Source: Siphonodentalium dalli
Taxonomy: Eukaryota; Mollusca; Scaphopoda; Gadilida; Siphonodentaliidae
Length of the DNA stretch: 64,000 bases
Direction: 5' to 3'
Assembly (NCBI GenBank): GCA_032622095.1
Contig: CP136063.1
Location: forward strand, 37,858,106 to 37,922,105
Shown here: piece by piece, positions 51,118-61,239 of the stretch
How positions within the stretch are numbered: the first letter of the stretch is position 1
How the letters are laid out: each line of letters opens with the position of its first letter
Position numbers and translations under genes: made by a program
The notes under the pieces: model-generated
The model's input: only the letters and a program-made list of their open reading frames with translations
Databases searched by the model: none
What the model was told of the DNA's origin: nothing

Positions 51118-51684
51118 ATGGACACTAAAATTTTCGCAAAACACTTGGGTCGTAACAGATATCTCACAATCAGTGAGTTTTTGGGTACAAAGTATGTAGA
51201 TCTGAGAATTTGGGATGAAGGAAGGATTCCAACTAAACAAGGAGTTAGTCTGATAATTCAACGCTGGCTTTGTCTAACACAAAACCTTGAATTAGTGGGA
51301 CAGCATATAAATTCCAAGGAGCCAATGGACCGGATTCATTTGGGGCATAATGTTTTCATGACCCTGGATCATGAACACGCAGTGGTGCACATCAAACAGT
51401 ACTTTTATCCAGCAAATTGTGATGTAGCAACACCAACCAGGAAAGGTGTTACTTTAAATGGAGCAGAGCTGAAAATAATTACAGATAATGTGGAAAATGT
51501 CAATGGGCTCATTCCTGAAACAGTAAACTTCATACCCTGTTACAACGAACACTTGAACCAGGAAGCAGCCTTAAGATGTTCTGAATGTGAACCCGGTGGA
51601 TACCATAATTATACACAGGACAAGACTGATGTAATACCAGGACATTTCTATGGAAACTCTCAAGACTTGACACAACAATACTAA
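51118..51684 (+). CDS. Tandem PC4-like (ssDNA-binding) protein, left arm copy
   Basis: A complete 188-codon gene with ATG start and TAA stop. Two PC4/p15-type domains are visible. Residues 13-58 contain YVDLRIWDEG and PTKQGVSLIIQRWLCL; residues 75-128 contain VFMTLDHEHAVVHIKQYF and TRKGVTLNGAELKIITDN. Both show the family's beta strands followed by the K-x-G-V/I-S/T-L turn and a helix. PC4 proteins bind single-stranded DNA and act in transcription or replication. The C-terminal 50 residues are polar, with Cys 154 and 157. A polyadenylation signal AATAAA lies at 51789. An intact mirror copy at 56030-56596 differs at two residues (99 and 153). Confidence 0.75.
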   Translation: MDTKIFAKHLGRNRYLTISEFLGTKYVDLRIWDEGRIPTKQGVSLIIQRWLCLTQNLELVGQHINSKEPMDRIHLGHNVFMTLDHEHAVVHIKQYFYPANCDVATPTRKGVTLNGAELKIITDNVENVNGLIPETVNFIPCYNEHLNQEAALRCSECEPGGYHNYTQDKTDVIPGHFYGNSQDLTQQY

Positions 51685-52800
51685 TATAGTGAGACTGACA
51701 TCAATGTAACCATTTTTCCTGGACATTTTTAATTCAATGTTGTGTGTGTGTGTGTTTAAGTATATTTCATAACAAGATAGTATATAGCAATAAATAGCAC
51801 CAGTTAAATGTATCCAATGTATTGTTGTCTATCATATAACCCATCAATTGGCACAATAGACATGATTCACTTACTAATATAGATATATATATATATACAA
51901 ACTGTTCATACCTTAGATATGAACTTCTTGAAATTGAAAAAAAAAAACCATATCAGGAAGGATTTTTCAATAAGTCCTTTGATAATCTAACTATAAGCAA
52001 CTGATTTCGAGCCATTTATTGCACCCAGAATTGTTGGCGATTTCGAAAGATTATGTTTGAAAGAAACCGCAGTGAAATCACACCGAAATTGACGAAGATA
52101 CGGGACATTTGTTGTTTTCAACTATTTATAGATATCACGTGACTAATATCGAAAATCCAATTTTAGCAGATCGTAGAAGAGCTAGAATAATGAGGATTAC
52201 ACCATCGGGCCCAGTTTCACACAGTGCGTTACCTCCATCGAAAAAGAACGTGTATACATGCATATTTAAAAATATTATATTTTCAACCTCGGTGTGACAA
52301 ACTTTTGAATAGAGAGAATGCTATTATCGATCGCCTAATTCTACACGCAGTCAAATTTCAATGAATGTGGAAAGCTGTTGTCATTGTGATGTTTATAGTA
52401 TTCCGTAGTGAATGCTGGATTTAAATTGTATAGTAAATAACGATCAATAGCGGAAATGGTGAATTCTTATGCGGTGCGTGTGAACTTGTATTTAAAAGGG
52501 CAAAGACTGTTTGTTAGTTGAATACATACATATTACGGCTCTCATTTTGAACTTGCCTAATGTCTATTAACTCACCGATTAAGGGCCAGAAAGGTTCTAT
52601 ATATGTCTTAGGTTACCAGGTATTACAATGAAATGTGTTAGAAAATATATTGCATTAAAATGTGCATTATTAGTGAACCCTTTTCGCAGAACTGCCTTTT
52701 TCACCATTGGATGAATCACGTATGAGTCATGTCTATACATCGTACTTAGCCATTCAAATCCCTTTATTCGTTGTTCGGTAAATTTATGAGTTAAAAGTAC
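51685..52800. other. Element B arm, non-coding between PC4 gene and GC-rich array
   Basis: A GT repeat (51740-51751), a TA run (51883-51895) and otherwise unique sequence. A 62-codon frame (52109-52297) and its mirror (55416-55604) encode identical peptides with a basic patch (DRRRARIMRI) but no recognised domain. It may be a small protein or chance. Confidence 0.4.
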
Positions 52801-52912
52801 AGGACGGCAAAACGCCGCAAAACGCCGCCCCGCCGCAAAACGCCGCCCCGCCGCAAAACGCCGCCCCGCCGCAAAACGCCGGAAAACGCCGCAAACGCAA
52901 TGACGTCACTAC
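52801..52912 (+). repeat. GC-rich 18-bp array and CRE-type palindrome at inner end of left arm
   Basis: 'aaaacgccgccccgccgc' is repeated three times between 52811 and 52880. After 'ggaaaacgccgcaaacgcaa' comes TGACGTCA at 52901-52908, the CRE/ATF consensus palindrome. The inverted homology ends four bases later. The right arm has two units instead of three. CpG-rich and about 75 bp from the ATPase start, it probably acts as promoter or replication-related sequence. Confidence 0.65.
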
Positions 52913-52924
52913 AGGACAGATTTT

Positions 52925-52987
52925 AGGTTATAAGGAACATTTGTATAAAGGAAAGCTATATACCCGAGATATTTTAGTCAAGTATAA
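52925..52987 (+). promoter_or_regulatory. Core promoter candidate for the element-B ATPase
   Basis: A TATA-like 'tgtataaagg' near 52941 lies about 47 bp before the ATG at 52988. It is just inside the unique core and downstream of the CRE-type site. Confidence 0.4.
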
Positions 52988-54733
52988 ATGAAGCACCGGT
53001 GTTCAATTTGTTCTAGTGAGTATGGGCGGAACCATGATTTGAAAAGACATGTGCAATCTAAGCACACTGAATTTGTCAACCGACACCCACAGCAGCAGCA
53101 CCAAGCGGTAACAACAAACAGCAACATCAACAAGCGGCATCAGCCACAACATCAACGACAGCAACATCCATTACAACAACACCAGTTACTACAACCACAT
53201 CAGGGGAAACAGCAACAAAGCGACATAACACCCCGCTTTGATAATCCAATGGCCAATATCCAGGAAGATTTTGTCTTCAAACATCCATTCACGGCATGCG
53301 TAAGTGGACCGACATCTAGTGGAAAAACGTACTTCGTGAAAACCTTGCTACAAAAGTCTGCCTCAAAAATATCACCCGCACCTGACAGAATAATATGGTT
53401 TTATAAATATTGGCAGCCCCTATATAACGAAATAAAGAATACCGTCACCCCTCAGGTCAACTTTATACGTGGAATACCAGCAAACTTGGATACTCTTATC
53501 AATCCCCAGTATAAAAATCTAGTTATACTCGATGACTTGATGCAAACTTCATCAAAAGACCAGAGAGTTAATGATTTGCATTCCGAAGGAAGTCACCATT
53601 TGAACTTATCTTTGATAAGTTTGAACCAAAATGTATACTACAACAAAGATCCGACGCAACGACGAAATTGTCAATATTTGGTATTGTTCAATAACCCAGT
53701 TGACAAGGGTTTAATTTCAACATTATCAAGACAGATGTATCCTGAATGCCCACAGCGTATGATGCGAGAGTTTTCGGAAGCGACGAGTGAGCCGTATGGT
53801 TACCTACTGGTGGATTTAAAAGCCGCAACCCCGGACACGTTACGTCTGCGACAAAATGTGTTAAAAGACGACACGAACCAACATAGGATTGAATGGAAAG
53901 GCATCAAATATAATCTCCATAAGGACAGCGAGTACTCAAATGAACACAATGGGGTAAAATATGATCACAACAATAACCCGGATCAACGGAATGAGATGGA
54001 ATACGATGACAGAGAACTCCCTGGTCAACAGAAGGGCATGACATATAATTATAGTGTGCCCCAAGGTCAACATAATGGTGATACTAAGGACATAATGCCA
54101 CCTGGTGAGCTCGATGAAATTCATAAGGAAACCGGTCAAAACATAGACATTCGAGAAGACATGTCGTACCCTTGTAATGACTGTGGGCTTTTGTTCGAAG
54201 ATCAGCATGATGTTCAGAGACACGTAAAAAACTGTCAAGAAAATAAGTTAAAACGAAAACTAACTGAGAACACGGATGATAGTCAGAATAAGAAAAGAAA
54301 ATTGAATGAAGATGAATACTTCAAAAGTGTATGTGATGAGAGTAGAGATAAAACACAAGAAGAATGGAGTGATACAGTGGAAACGTATACGGAAAATGGC
54401 TCAAAAGAAAAAGAGGCAAAATTACAAGCTGACAAGGACCTTAAAAGTAAAGACATGATGCAATTTATGAATGAATATGCTAGGACAATATTAAAGTATC
54501 TACAGCTGCGCAATGGGACTCTGCACACCAGAGTCATGGATAAAGTCGACAAATATATCAATAATGGTTATAAAGATCGTGATGCAGTGAAAATGTCAAT
54601 ATTAAAGTACAAACCGTTGCTAGAAAAATTCATGGACGAATCAACTCACGCTTCTGACGAAAGTGATAACAATTCGGACAAGGCTGGTGAAAGTGACAGT
54701 GATGACAACGCGGATGAAAGTGACAGTGAATAG
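52988..54733 (+). CDS. Packaging-type ATPase with zinc fingers (element B)
   Basis: An intact 581-codon gene. Residues 5-26 form a C2H2 finger (Cys5, Cys8, His21, His26). Residues 35-78 are Gln/His-rich. An A32/FtsK-HerA-type P-loop ATPase spans about 90-300, with Walker A GPTSSGKT at 107-114 and Walker B NLVILDD ending in Asp182-Asp183. A downstream SLISLNQNVYY segment is probably the sensor strand. Residues 396-416 form a C2HC finger (Cys396, Cys399, His412, Cys416), followed by a lysine-rich, probably nuclear-localising stretch (KLKRKL...KKRKL), a helical region (about 490-550) and an Asp/Glu/Ser-rich acidic tail. Such ATPases pump DNA into capsids in Mavericks, adintoviruses and large DNA viruses. 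It is the only gene in the core. AATAAA lies at 54741, just after the stop. Confidence 0.85.
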   Translation: MKHRCSICSSEYGRNHDLKRHVQSKHTEFVNRHPQQQHQAVTTNSNINKRHQPQHQRQQHPLQQHQLLQPHQGKQQQSDITPRFDNPMANIQEDFVFKHPFTACVSGPTSSGKTYFVKTLLQKSASKISPAPDRIIWFYKYWQPLYNEIKNTVTPQVNFIRGIPANLDTLINPQYKNLVILDDLMQTSSKDQRVNDLHSEGSHHLNLSLISLNQNVYYNKDPTQRRNCQYLVLFNNPVDKGLISTLSRQMYPECPQRMMREFSEATSEPYGYLLVDLKAATPDTLRLRQNVLKDDTNQHRIEWKGIKYNLHKDSEYSNEHNGVKYDHNNNPDQRNEMEYDDRELPGQQKGMTYNYSVPQGQHNGDTKDIMPPGELDEIHKETGQNIDIREDMSYPCNDCGLLFEDQHDVQRHVKNCQENKLKRKLTENTDDSQNKKRKLNEDEYFKSVCDESRDKTQEEWSDTVETYTENGSKEKEAKLQADKDLKSKDMMQFMNEYARTILKYLQLRNGTLHTRVMDKVDKYINNGYKDRDAVKMSILKYKPLLEKFMDESTHASDESDNNSDKAGESDSDDNADESDSE

Positions 54734-54740
54734 ATAATAT

Positions 54741-54746
54741 AATAAA
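54741..54746 (+). terminator. Polyadenylation signal of the element-B ATPase
   Basis: AATAAA lies eight bases after the TAG stop, inside the unique core and before the right arm. Confidence 0.6.
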
Positions 54747-54822
54747 AAAATTTAGTATGTACCATATGTCATGTTATTTTGCTCCAAAACCAAAAAAGTA
54801 GAGACTCTCTCGCCATTGGTAG

Positions 54823-54915
54823 TGACGTCATTGCGTTTGCGGCGTTTTCCGGCGTTTTGCGGCGGGGCGGCGTTTTGCGGCGGGGCGGCGTTTTGCGGCG
54901 TTTTGCCGTCCTGTA
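54823..54915 (-). repeat. GC-rich array and CRE-type palindrome at inner end of right arm
   Basis: TGACGTCA at 54823-54830, followed by 'gcggcgttttccggcg' and two 'ggcggggcggcgttttgc' units. Mirror of 52801-52912. Confidence 0.65.
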
Positions 54916-56029
54916 CTTTTAACTCATAAATTTACCGAACAACGAATAAAGGGATTTGAATGGCTAAGTACGATGTATAGACATGACTCATACGTGATTC
55001 ATCCAATGGTGAAAAAGGCAGTTCTGCGAAAAGGGTTCACTAATAATGCACATTTTAATGCAATATATTTTCTAACACATTTCATTGTAATACCAGGTAA
55101 CCTAAGACATATATAGAACCTTTCTGGCCCTTAATCGGTGAGTTAATAGACATTAGGCAAGTTCAAAATGAGAGCCGTAATATGTATGTATTCAACTAAC
55201 AAACAGTCTTTGCCCTTTTAAATACAAGTTCACACGCACCGCATAAGAATTCACCATTTCCGCTATTGATCGTTATTTACTATACAATTTAAATCCAGCA
55301 TTTACTACGGAATACTATAAACATCACAATGACAACAGCTTTCCACATTCATTGAAATTTGACTGCGCGTAGAATTAGGCGATCGATAATAGCATTCTCT
55401 CTATTCAAAAGTTTGTCACACCGAGGTTGAAAATATAATATTTTTAAATATGCATGTATACACGTTCTTTTTCGATGGAGGTAACGCACTGTGTGAAACT
55501 GGGCCCGATGGTGTAATCCTCATTATTCTAGCTCTTCTACGATCTGCTAAAATTGGATTTTCGATATTAGTCACGTGATATCTATAAATAGTTGAAAACA
55601 ACAAATGTCCCGTATCTTCGTCAATTTCGGTGTGATTTCACTGCGGTTTCTTTCAAACATAATCTTTCGAAATCGCCAACAATTCTGGGTGCAATAAATG
55701 GCTCGAAATCAGTTGCTTATAGTTAGATTATCAAAGGACTTATTGAAAAATCCTTCCTGATATGGGTTTTTTTTTCAATTTCAAGAAGTTCATATCTAAG
55801 GTATGAACAGTTTGTATATATATATATATATCTATATTAGTAAGTAAATCATGTCTATTGTGCCAATTGATGGGTTATATGATAGACAACAATACATTGG
55901 ATACATTTAACTGGTGCTATTTATTGCTATATACTATCTTGTTATGAAATATACTTAAACACACACACACACAACATTGAATTAAAAATGTCCAGGAAAA
56001 ATGGTTACATTGATGTCAGTCTCACTATA

Positions 56030-56596
56030 TTAGTATTGTTGTGTCAAGTCTTGAGAGTTTCCATAGAAATGTCCTGGTATTACATCAGTCTTGTCCTGTG
56101 TATAATTATGGTATCCACCGGGTTCACATTCAGAACAACTTAAGGCTGCTTCCTGGTTCAAGTGTTCGTTGTAACAGGGTATGAAGTTTACTGTTTCAGG
56201 AATGAGCCCATTGACATTTTCGACATTATCTGTAATTATTTTCAGCTCTGCTCCATTTAAAGTAACACCTTTCCTGGTTGGTGTTGCTACATCACAATTT
56301 TCTGGATAAAAGTACTGTTTGATGTGCACCACTGCGTGTTCATGATCCAGGGTCATGAAAACATTATGCCCCAAATGAATCCGGTCCATTGGCTCCTTGG
56401 AATTTATATGCTGTCCCACTAATTCAAGGTTTTGTGTTAGACAAAGCCAGCGTTGAATTATCAGACTAACTCCTTGTTTAGTTGGAATCCTTCCTTCATC
56501 CCAAATTCTCAGATCTACATACTTTGTACCCAAAAACTCACTGATTGTGAGATATCTGTTACGACCCAAGTGTTTTGCGAAAATTTTAGTGTCCAT
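56030..56596 (-). CDS. Tandem PC4-like (ssDNA-binding) protein, right arm copy
   Basis: An intact 188-codon minus-strand copy of the gene at 51118. It differs by Glu for Ala at residue 99 and Ser for Arg at 153; the two PC4-like domains are unchanged. The two copies point inward toward the central ATPase gene. Carriage in both arms means the gene is diploid within one element, and conversion between arms may keep both intact. Confidence 0.75.
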   Translation of the reverse strand: MDTKIFAKHLGRNRYLTISEFLGTKYVDLRIWDEGRIPTKQGVSLIIQRWLCLTQNLELVGQHINSKEPMDRIHLGHNVFMTLDHEHAVVHIKQYFYPENCDVATPTRKGVTLNGAELKIITDNVENVNGLIPETVNFIPCYNEHLNQEAALSCSECEPGGYHNYTQDKTDVIPGHFYGNSQDLTQQY

Positions 56597-56740
56597 GTTT
56601 ATGTAGCGGGTAGTTTCAGAAAGTGCCTCAAAATGACATGATCACATTATTCATAGGAAAACCAGATAGCGTTGTGAACGCTATGCTGCTCCATATATTA
56701 TTAGCCAATCAGAATCACTAGAAATATATAAACAATATGT

Positions 56741-57007
56741 ATGAGTTGGCACTGCGTCATTTCTTTCTCTAACAATAGCTTTTTCAGAATTCCTTCATTG
56801 GAACGCTGTCCAGACACGTGTGGTCAGAATAAATTAATAGGCATCCCATTGTTTGAGATGCGTGGGTACATCATTGGCACCCGGTACAACCAGGTGTGGC
56901 GTTCGCAGACGCTGTTATTGGAACCAATTTCTGAAGTAAATAAGCTTACTACGATGGACATGTTGAACCCTACGTGTAATGTTTTGTGTGATTATAGACA
57001 AAAGTAA
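56741..57007 (+). CDS. Small open frame divergent from PC4 gene (right arm)
   Basis: Mirror copy of the 88-codon frame at 50707-50973, with identical translation. Weak evidence; listed so that it can be compared across other element copies. Confidence 0.2.
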   Translation: MSWHCVISFSNNSFFRIPSLERCPDTCGQNKLIGIPLFEMRGYIIGTRYNQVWRSQTLLLEPISEVNKLTTMDMLNPTCNVLCDYRQK

Positions 57008-59290
57008 CGTGTACCTTTAAGGTATGTGATCAAAATACGGTCAATTGTATGAACAATTTCTGAAGTAATGACACATCAATACCTTCATTTCCTACAATGT
57101 TGCCTCGTGCATCGAATGTACATGCATATGTAACTTGAAAGCCAATATGTTATAATGTTGTTGTCTAACACACACGGGGTAATTTTATATGAATGAAAGC
57201 ATGTAGATTGCAAAAATCTTTGTTAAAACTATGGACGTTTTTGAAAATAAAGAGCGTTTTTTATTTATGGATACGATGAATTATGTTTAAATGCTTAATT
57301 TTAAATATAAATTTAGTAAACGATGGACATTAAGACAAATTTTGAAAATAAAGAGTGTGTTTTATTTACGGATAGACGGAATTAGGTTTAAATGCTTGAT
57401 TTTAAATGTAAATTTAGTACAATTAAGACAAATTTTGAAAATAAAGAGCGTTTTATTGATAGATACACTGAGTTATGTTTAAATGCCTAAGTGACGTGTT
57501 CCTTTAAGGTATGTGACCACGGGTGCAATAGTATGCTATTGGAACCATTTCTGAAGTAAATAAGCTTACTACGATGGACATGTTTAACCCTACGTGTAAT
57601 GTATTGTCTGATTATAGACAAAGTGACGTGTACCTTTAAGGTATGTGATCAAAATACGGTCAATTGTATGAACAATTTCTGAAGTAATGACACATCAATA
57701 CCTTCATTTCCTACAATGTTGCCTCGTGCATCGAATGTACATGCATATGTAACTTGAAAGCCAATATGTTATAATGTTGTTGTCTAACACACACGGGGTA
57801 ATTTTATATGAATGAAAGCATGTAGATTGCAAAATTTTGTTAAAACTATGGACGTTTTTGAAAATAAAGAGCGTTTTTTATTTATGGATACGATGAATTA
57901 TGTTTAAATGCTTAATTTTAAATATAAATTTAGTAAACGATGGACATTAAGACAAATTTTGAAAATAAAGAGTGTGTTTTATTTACGGATAGACGGAATT
58001 AGGTTTAAATGCTTGATTTTAAATGTAAATTTAGTACAATTCAGACAAATTTTGAAAATAAAGAGCGTTTTATCGATAGATACACTGAGTTATGTTTAAA
58101 TGCTTAAGTGACGTGTTCATTTAATGTATGTGACCACGGGTGCAATAGTATGCTATATGAACCATTTCTGAAGTAATGACACCTTATTATTATCAGTAAC
58201 ACTGTGCCAATGCATTATATTATGTATGTCTGTCTCCCATAAATGTACAGGCTAATATGACCTATAAATTGAAGGTAAGTGGCCAGTCTGTTACAATGTT
58301 GTTGTCGTTTAACATACATTTCGTAAATTTTATTTGAATGAAAGCATGTAGATTGCATAAATCTTTGTTAAAACTAGGTACATTCAAACTATTTGGAAAA
58401 TAAAGAGATGATTGATGTATACGCGGAATTAGGTTTAAATGCATAAATGACGTGTACCTTTAAGGTATGTGACCAAAATGCGGTGATTTGTATGCTATTT
58501 GAACCATATCTGAAGTAGTGACACACTAGAAAACCTTAATTTCTACAGAAACATTAATTTTGTTTATCTCTCAGTCTCCACAGATGCAGAAGCCATTAGA
58601 GCATGCATTTGAATGACAGACGTATCGTGGCATTAAATGACTTAAACATGTGTTTAATTACGAAGCTTCGAGAAATTGTGTGTAGGATTTACTTTATTTG
58701 AAATGTTCAAATATCTATTGACAAGGCGTTGATTGACTCCTAATAGTTCGATTACAGATATTAAAGGGGTATTTAGAGAAAAAGCTTAACTAATGTTAGT
58801 GATGATTTAATCAATTGTACCATAACAGTTGACCATTAGGAGGGATACATAATGGGGAGTCAGTATGTATTCAGGGTTCATGCCGCTCGCTGTATAACTT
58901 TTGTGAGAATTAAATTGCATGGGTTATGCTCTGTAAGCATATGTTGTATAATTAGTATTGGCTGCTTCGAGTTTAATACGCTTTTCTGCTAACTCACACG
59001 GGCCAAGAATTTTTCAGAAATGGATAGATGATGTGTTATTAGCTTTTGTGAGAGCAAGTTCCTCGCTGGTCTGTTTAGTGCCCATCTGTTTGTGAAAATG
59101 TATAATGCTTGGTGTCCCTACATTTTTCATAAATGCTTTAAGATGGATAGATAGGTAAATTTATGAAGTGATGGTCACATATGCTCATTTTAAATCTATT
59201 CACAAACACCCTTGCACAGAAGCCATGTACCTTTAAGGTATGTGACCCAAATGCTTTGTATGCTATATGAACCATTTCTGAAGTAATAAC
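56940..59290 (-). repeat. Reiterated block array in right arm
   Basis: Mirror of 48420-50800. The 63-codon frames at 57291 and 57908 mark the duplicated segment with a 617-bp period, versus 619 in the left arm. Confidence 0.75.
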
Positions 59291-60544
59291 AAATCAATAC
59301 CTTCATTTCCTACAGTGTTGATTCGTGCATCGAATGTACATGCATAATTTGTGACATCTAACTTGAAGGTAAGTGGCCAATTACAATTTTGTTGTCGTTT
59401 AACATTCATTCATAATGAGTGCCGTGCATGTGTCCCTTTAGAGTGCATTGTGTTCCCCTTAACTTGCACATACCGAGATTACCCTTTTAATATTCCCCAC
59501 CGTGAGTGCAGTGTCCCCCTTTAATGATGTCATAGCGTGGGTGCACATAAGACTGTACTATGAAAGGTTATAGCGCAGAAACAAACAGGAAAGATATTTT
59601 AATTAGTTATTAATGGGGATTCAAAGAGATTGCTTTACCATTCTGACCTGTTGAGTGTGCATCTGTGAAAATGCTTCGGTATAACCTCCAATATGGAAGT
59701 CGAATGTTTTTGGCCACTATGCAATGGATCTATGAGTATGCCTATGGCGTAAGATGGTAACACGTCTGGTTTTCGGTCCACATTGAGTCATATATGTAGT
59801 CGGATGAGAAAAGTTGTGCTTTATGTAATATAAATAGGGGAATGTATGAAATGGTGGTCTTATACGTTCAGCAAAGTAATGACAGATTAAACACCCATAT
59901 TTGCATAGCTCTCGCTTACAGGTTCGGAGAATATTCAATATGTAGAGAGATGCTGTCGTTATCTGTATCGTGGCAGTTAATGACTTAAACGTGTGTTTAA
60001 TTACGAAGCTTCGAGAAAGTGTGTGGCCAGTGTTGTATATGAAAACATATCACTGTGATTTACTTTATTAGACATTGACATGTTTTAACCCTAGTGCAGT
60101 TTAATTGATTCCTGATAGTTCGATTTATAACCTAGTGGTATGCCAAATCTTTTTGACCGCTTTATTCCCACGTGTTCAGAACCAGACATGGTTATATGTT
60201 GTGTTATTAGCTTGAGAGCTCTGTGCCCAGCAGCAGGTGCATAATACAACGTGCTTAGAAGTTAATTAACAGACAAAGGTGCGTCTGCCTTCAGCATTGT
60301 TAGTTTAAACGGCCATATACAAGTATGAATTGTCTTACACGAATACATTATGGATTTACTAGAATGTTGTAGAAAACAAAAATAAATGATTTTAACTGCC
60401 TATATTCCATGCGTGGAGAACGGTAAATAGATAGATGCTATGATACCCAATGTGTGTACCGTGTGAAATTAACATTATATATATATTCTCTATTTCCTAC
60501 ATTCATTATGGATTTTACTAGAAAAAAAAATGTTCTAGAATTTT

Positions 60545-60745
60545 CCAGAAACAAAAAATTGTTCCAGATTGTTCCAGATTGTTCCAGAAAAAAAAAAATG
60601 TTCCAGAAATTACGTGGGAAGGAAGGAGGAGCGATATATAATAATTAATAAGGGGGGCGTTGCCATACTATGGGGCCATAGACACATACAAAGCATAGGA
60701 AAGGGGGCGTTGCCATACTATGGAGCCATAGACCTATAGGAAAAG
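60545..60745 (-). repeat. Subterminal repeats of element B, right
   Basis: A 'tgttccaga' series (60550-60610), then two 'ggggcgttgccatactatgg' units near 60655 and 60706. Mirror of the left subterminal region. Confidence 0.6.
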
Positions 60746-60789
60746 GGGTCCCATATGAAATTGCCCCCCCCAGTCACATACATGCTGCT

Positions 60790-60795
60790 ATCCGT
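60790..60795. repeat. 6-bp target-site duplication, right copy (ATCCGT)
   Basis: Exact match to 46890-46895, directly following the terminal ...CATGCTGCT of element B. Confidence 0.9.
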
Positions 60796-61238
60796 TCGGT
60801 GGAAAAACAGAAGACTTCTCCAATCCAAAGATCAATAACGTTGATATGACTGTTGAGGGCAAGCCAAACCAGCTCTACTCTCAAGGCATGCGTGCCTATC
60901 AGCACACAGCAATGGGACGAAGCCAAAAAGTTCTTCGCATCATCACCCGCCAGCAGGCGACAGCCCGAAGTGGCGATGGTCGCAAAGGATCTGGGCCTGG
61001 CAGATGTGTCGCTTGGAAAGTTTCTGACAAGCAAGTATGCCTTGTGGCTTGACCTCAGGACAAATGATGACGACCAACTCCATGGTAACGGGCGACGTGT
61101 AGAGAACGCATCAGAGGGTTTCACAATTCAAATCACAAAAGAAAAAGAGGTGGCAGGCACACTGAACGTCCACTATACGTGCTTATGGACGGACACTTCA
61201 ATATAGAAGATGGGCGGTTTGTCTCAGCGCTTTATTAG
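60796..61238 (+). pseudogene. Major capsid protein of element A, 3' part
   Basis: Continues the capsid gene after element B in the phase expected from the 5' part. It begins with a segment containing TEDFSNPKINNVDMTVEGKP, shifts frame near 60900 and continues through KDLGLADVSLGKFLTSKYAL, DDDQLHGNGR and NASEGFTIQITKEKEVAG. After another frame change near 61175 it ends at TAG 61236-61238. Adding both parts without element B gives about 435 codons, a plausible capsid length for this family. It is immediately followed by the packaging ATPase, the usual capsid-ATPase neighbourhood. Confidence 0.75.
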
Positions 61239-61239
61239 T

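Larger units (their letters stand above)
46896..52912 (+). repeat. Element B left inverted arm (6,017 bp)
   Basis: Matches the reverse complement of 54819-60789 along essentially its full length. It contains subterminal repeats at the outer end, reiterated AT-rich blocks (48.2-50.8 kb), the PC4-like gene (51118-51684) and a GC-rich 18-bp array at the inner end. It is 46 bp longer than the right arm. Differences include one extra 18-bp unit and a replaced block near 47165-47245. Confidence 0.9.
46896..60789. mobile_element. Element B: 13.9-kb insertion with 6-kb inverted arms, ATPase and PC4 genes
   Basis: Bounded by the 6-bp duplication ATCCGT. It starts 5'-AGCAGCATGTATGTGACTGG and ends with the exact inverse. 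The left arm is 46896-52912, the unique core 52913-54818 and the right arm 54819-60789. The arms are nearly identical with a few substitutions and indels. Intact genes: a packaging-type ATPase in the core and one PC4-like gene in each arm. The rest, about 80 percent, is non-coding repeats. No integrase, DNA polymerase, protease or capsid gene is visible, so movement probably depends on functions supplied in trans. It interrupts the capsid gene of element A. Confidence 0.9.
54819..60789 (-). repeat. Element B right inverted arm (5,971 bp)
   Basis: The reverse complement of 46896-52912 with scattered substitutions and small indels (two rather than three GC-rich units; C8 rather than G7 near the terminus). 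The block at 60470-60520 differs completely from the corresponding left segment. Non-coding apart from the PC4-like gene on minus. Confidence 0.9.

Noticed and set aside
54283-54561. 92-codon minus frame inside the element-B ATPase
   Set aside because: Antisense shadow of a lysine/glutamate-rich coding stretch.
46896-60789. Assembly artefact explaining the 6-kb inverted arms
   Set aside because: The arms differ by substitutions, GC-unit number and one replaced block, and the whole is flanked by a 6-bp duplication within a gene that continues in phase on the other side.
46896-60789. Helitron, LTR or hAT origin for element B
   Set aside because: Helitrons make no target duplication, hAT makes 8 bp, and LTR elements have direct, not inverted, terminal repeats. 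Inverted ends and a 6-bp duplication fit a Maverick-type integrase better.
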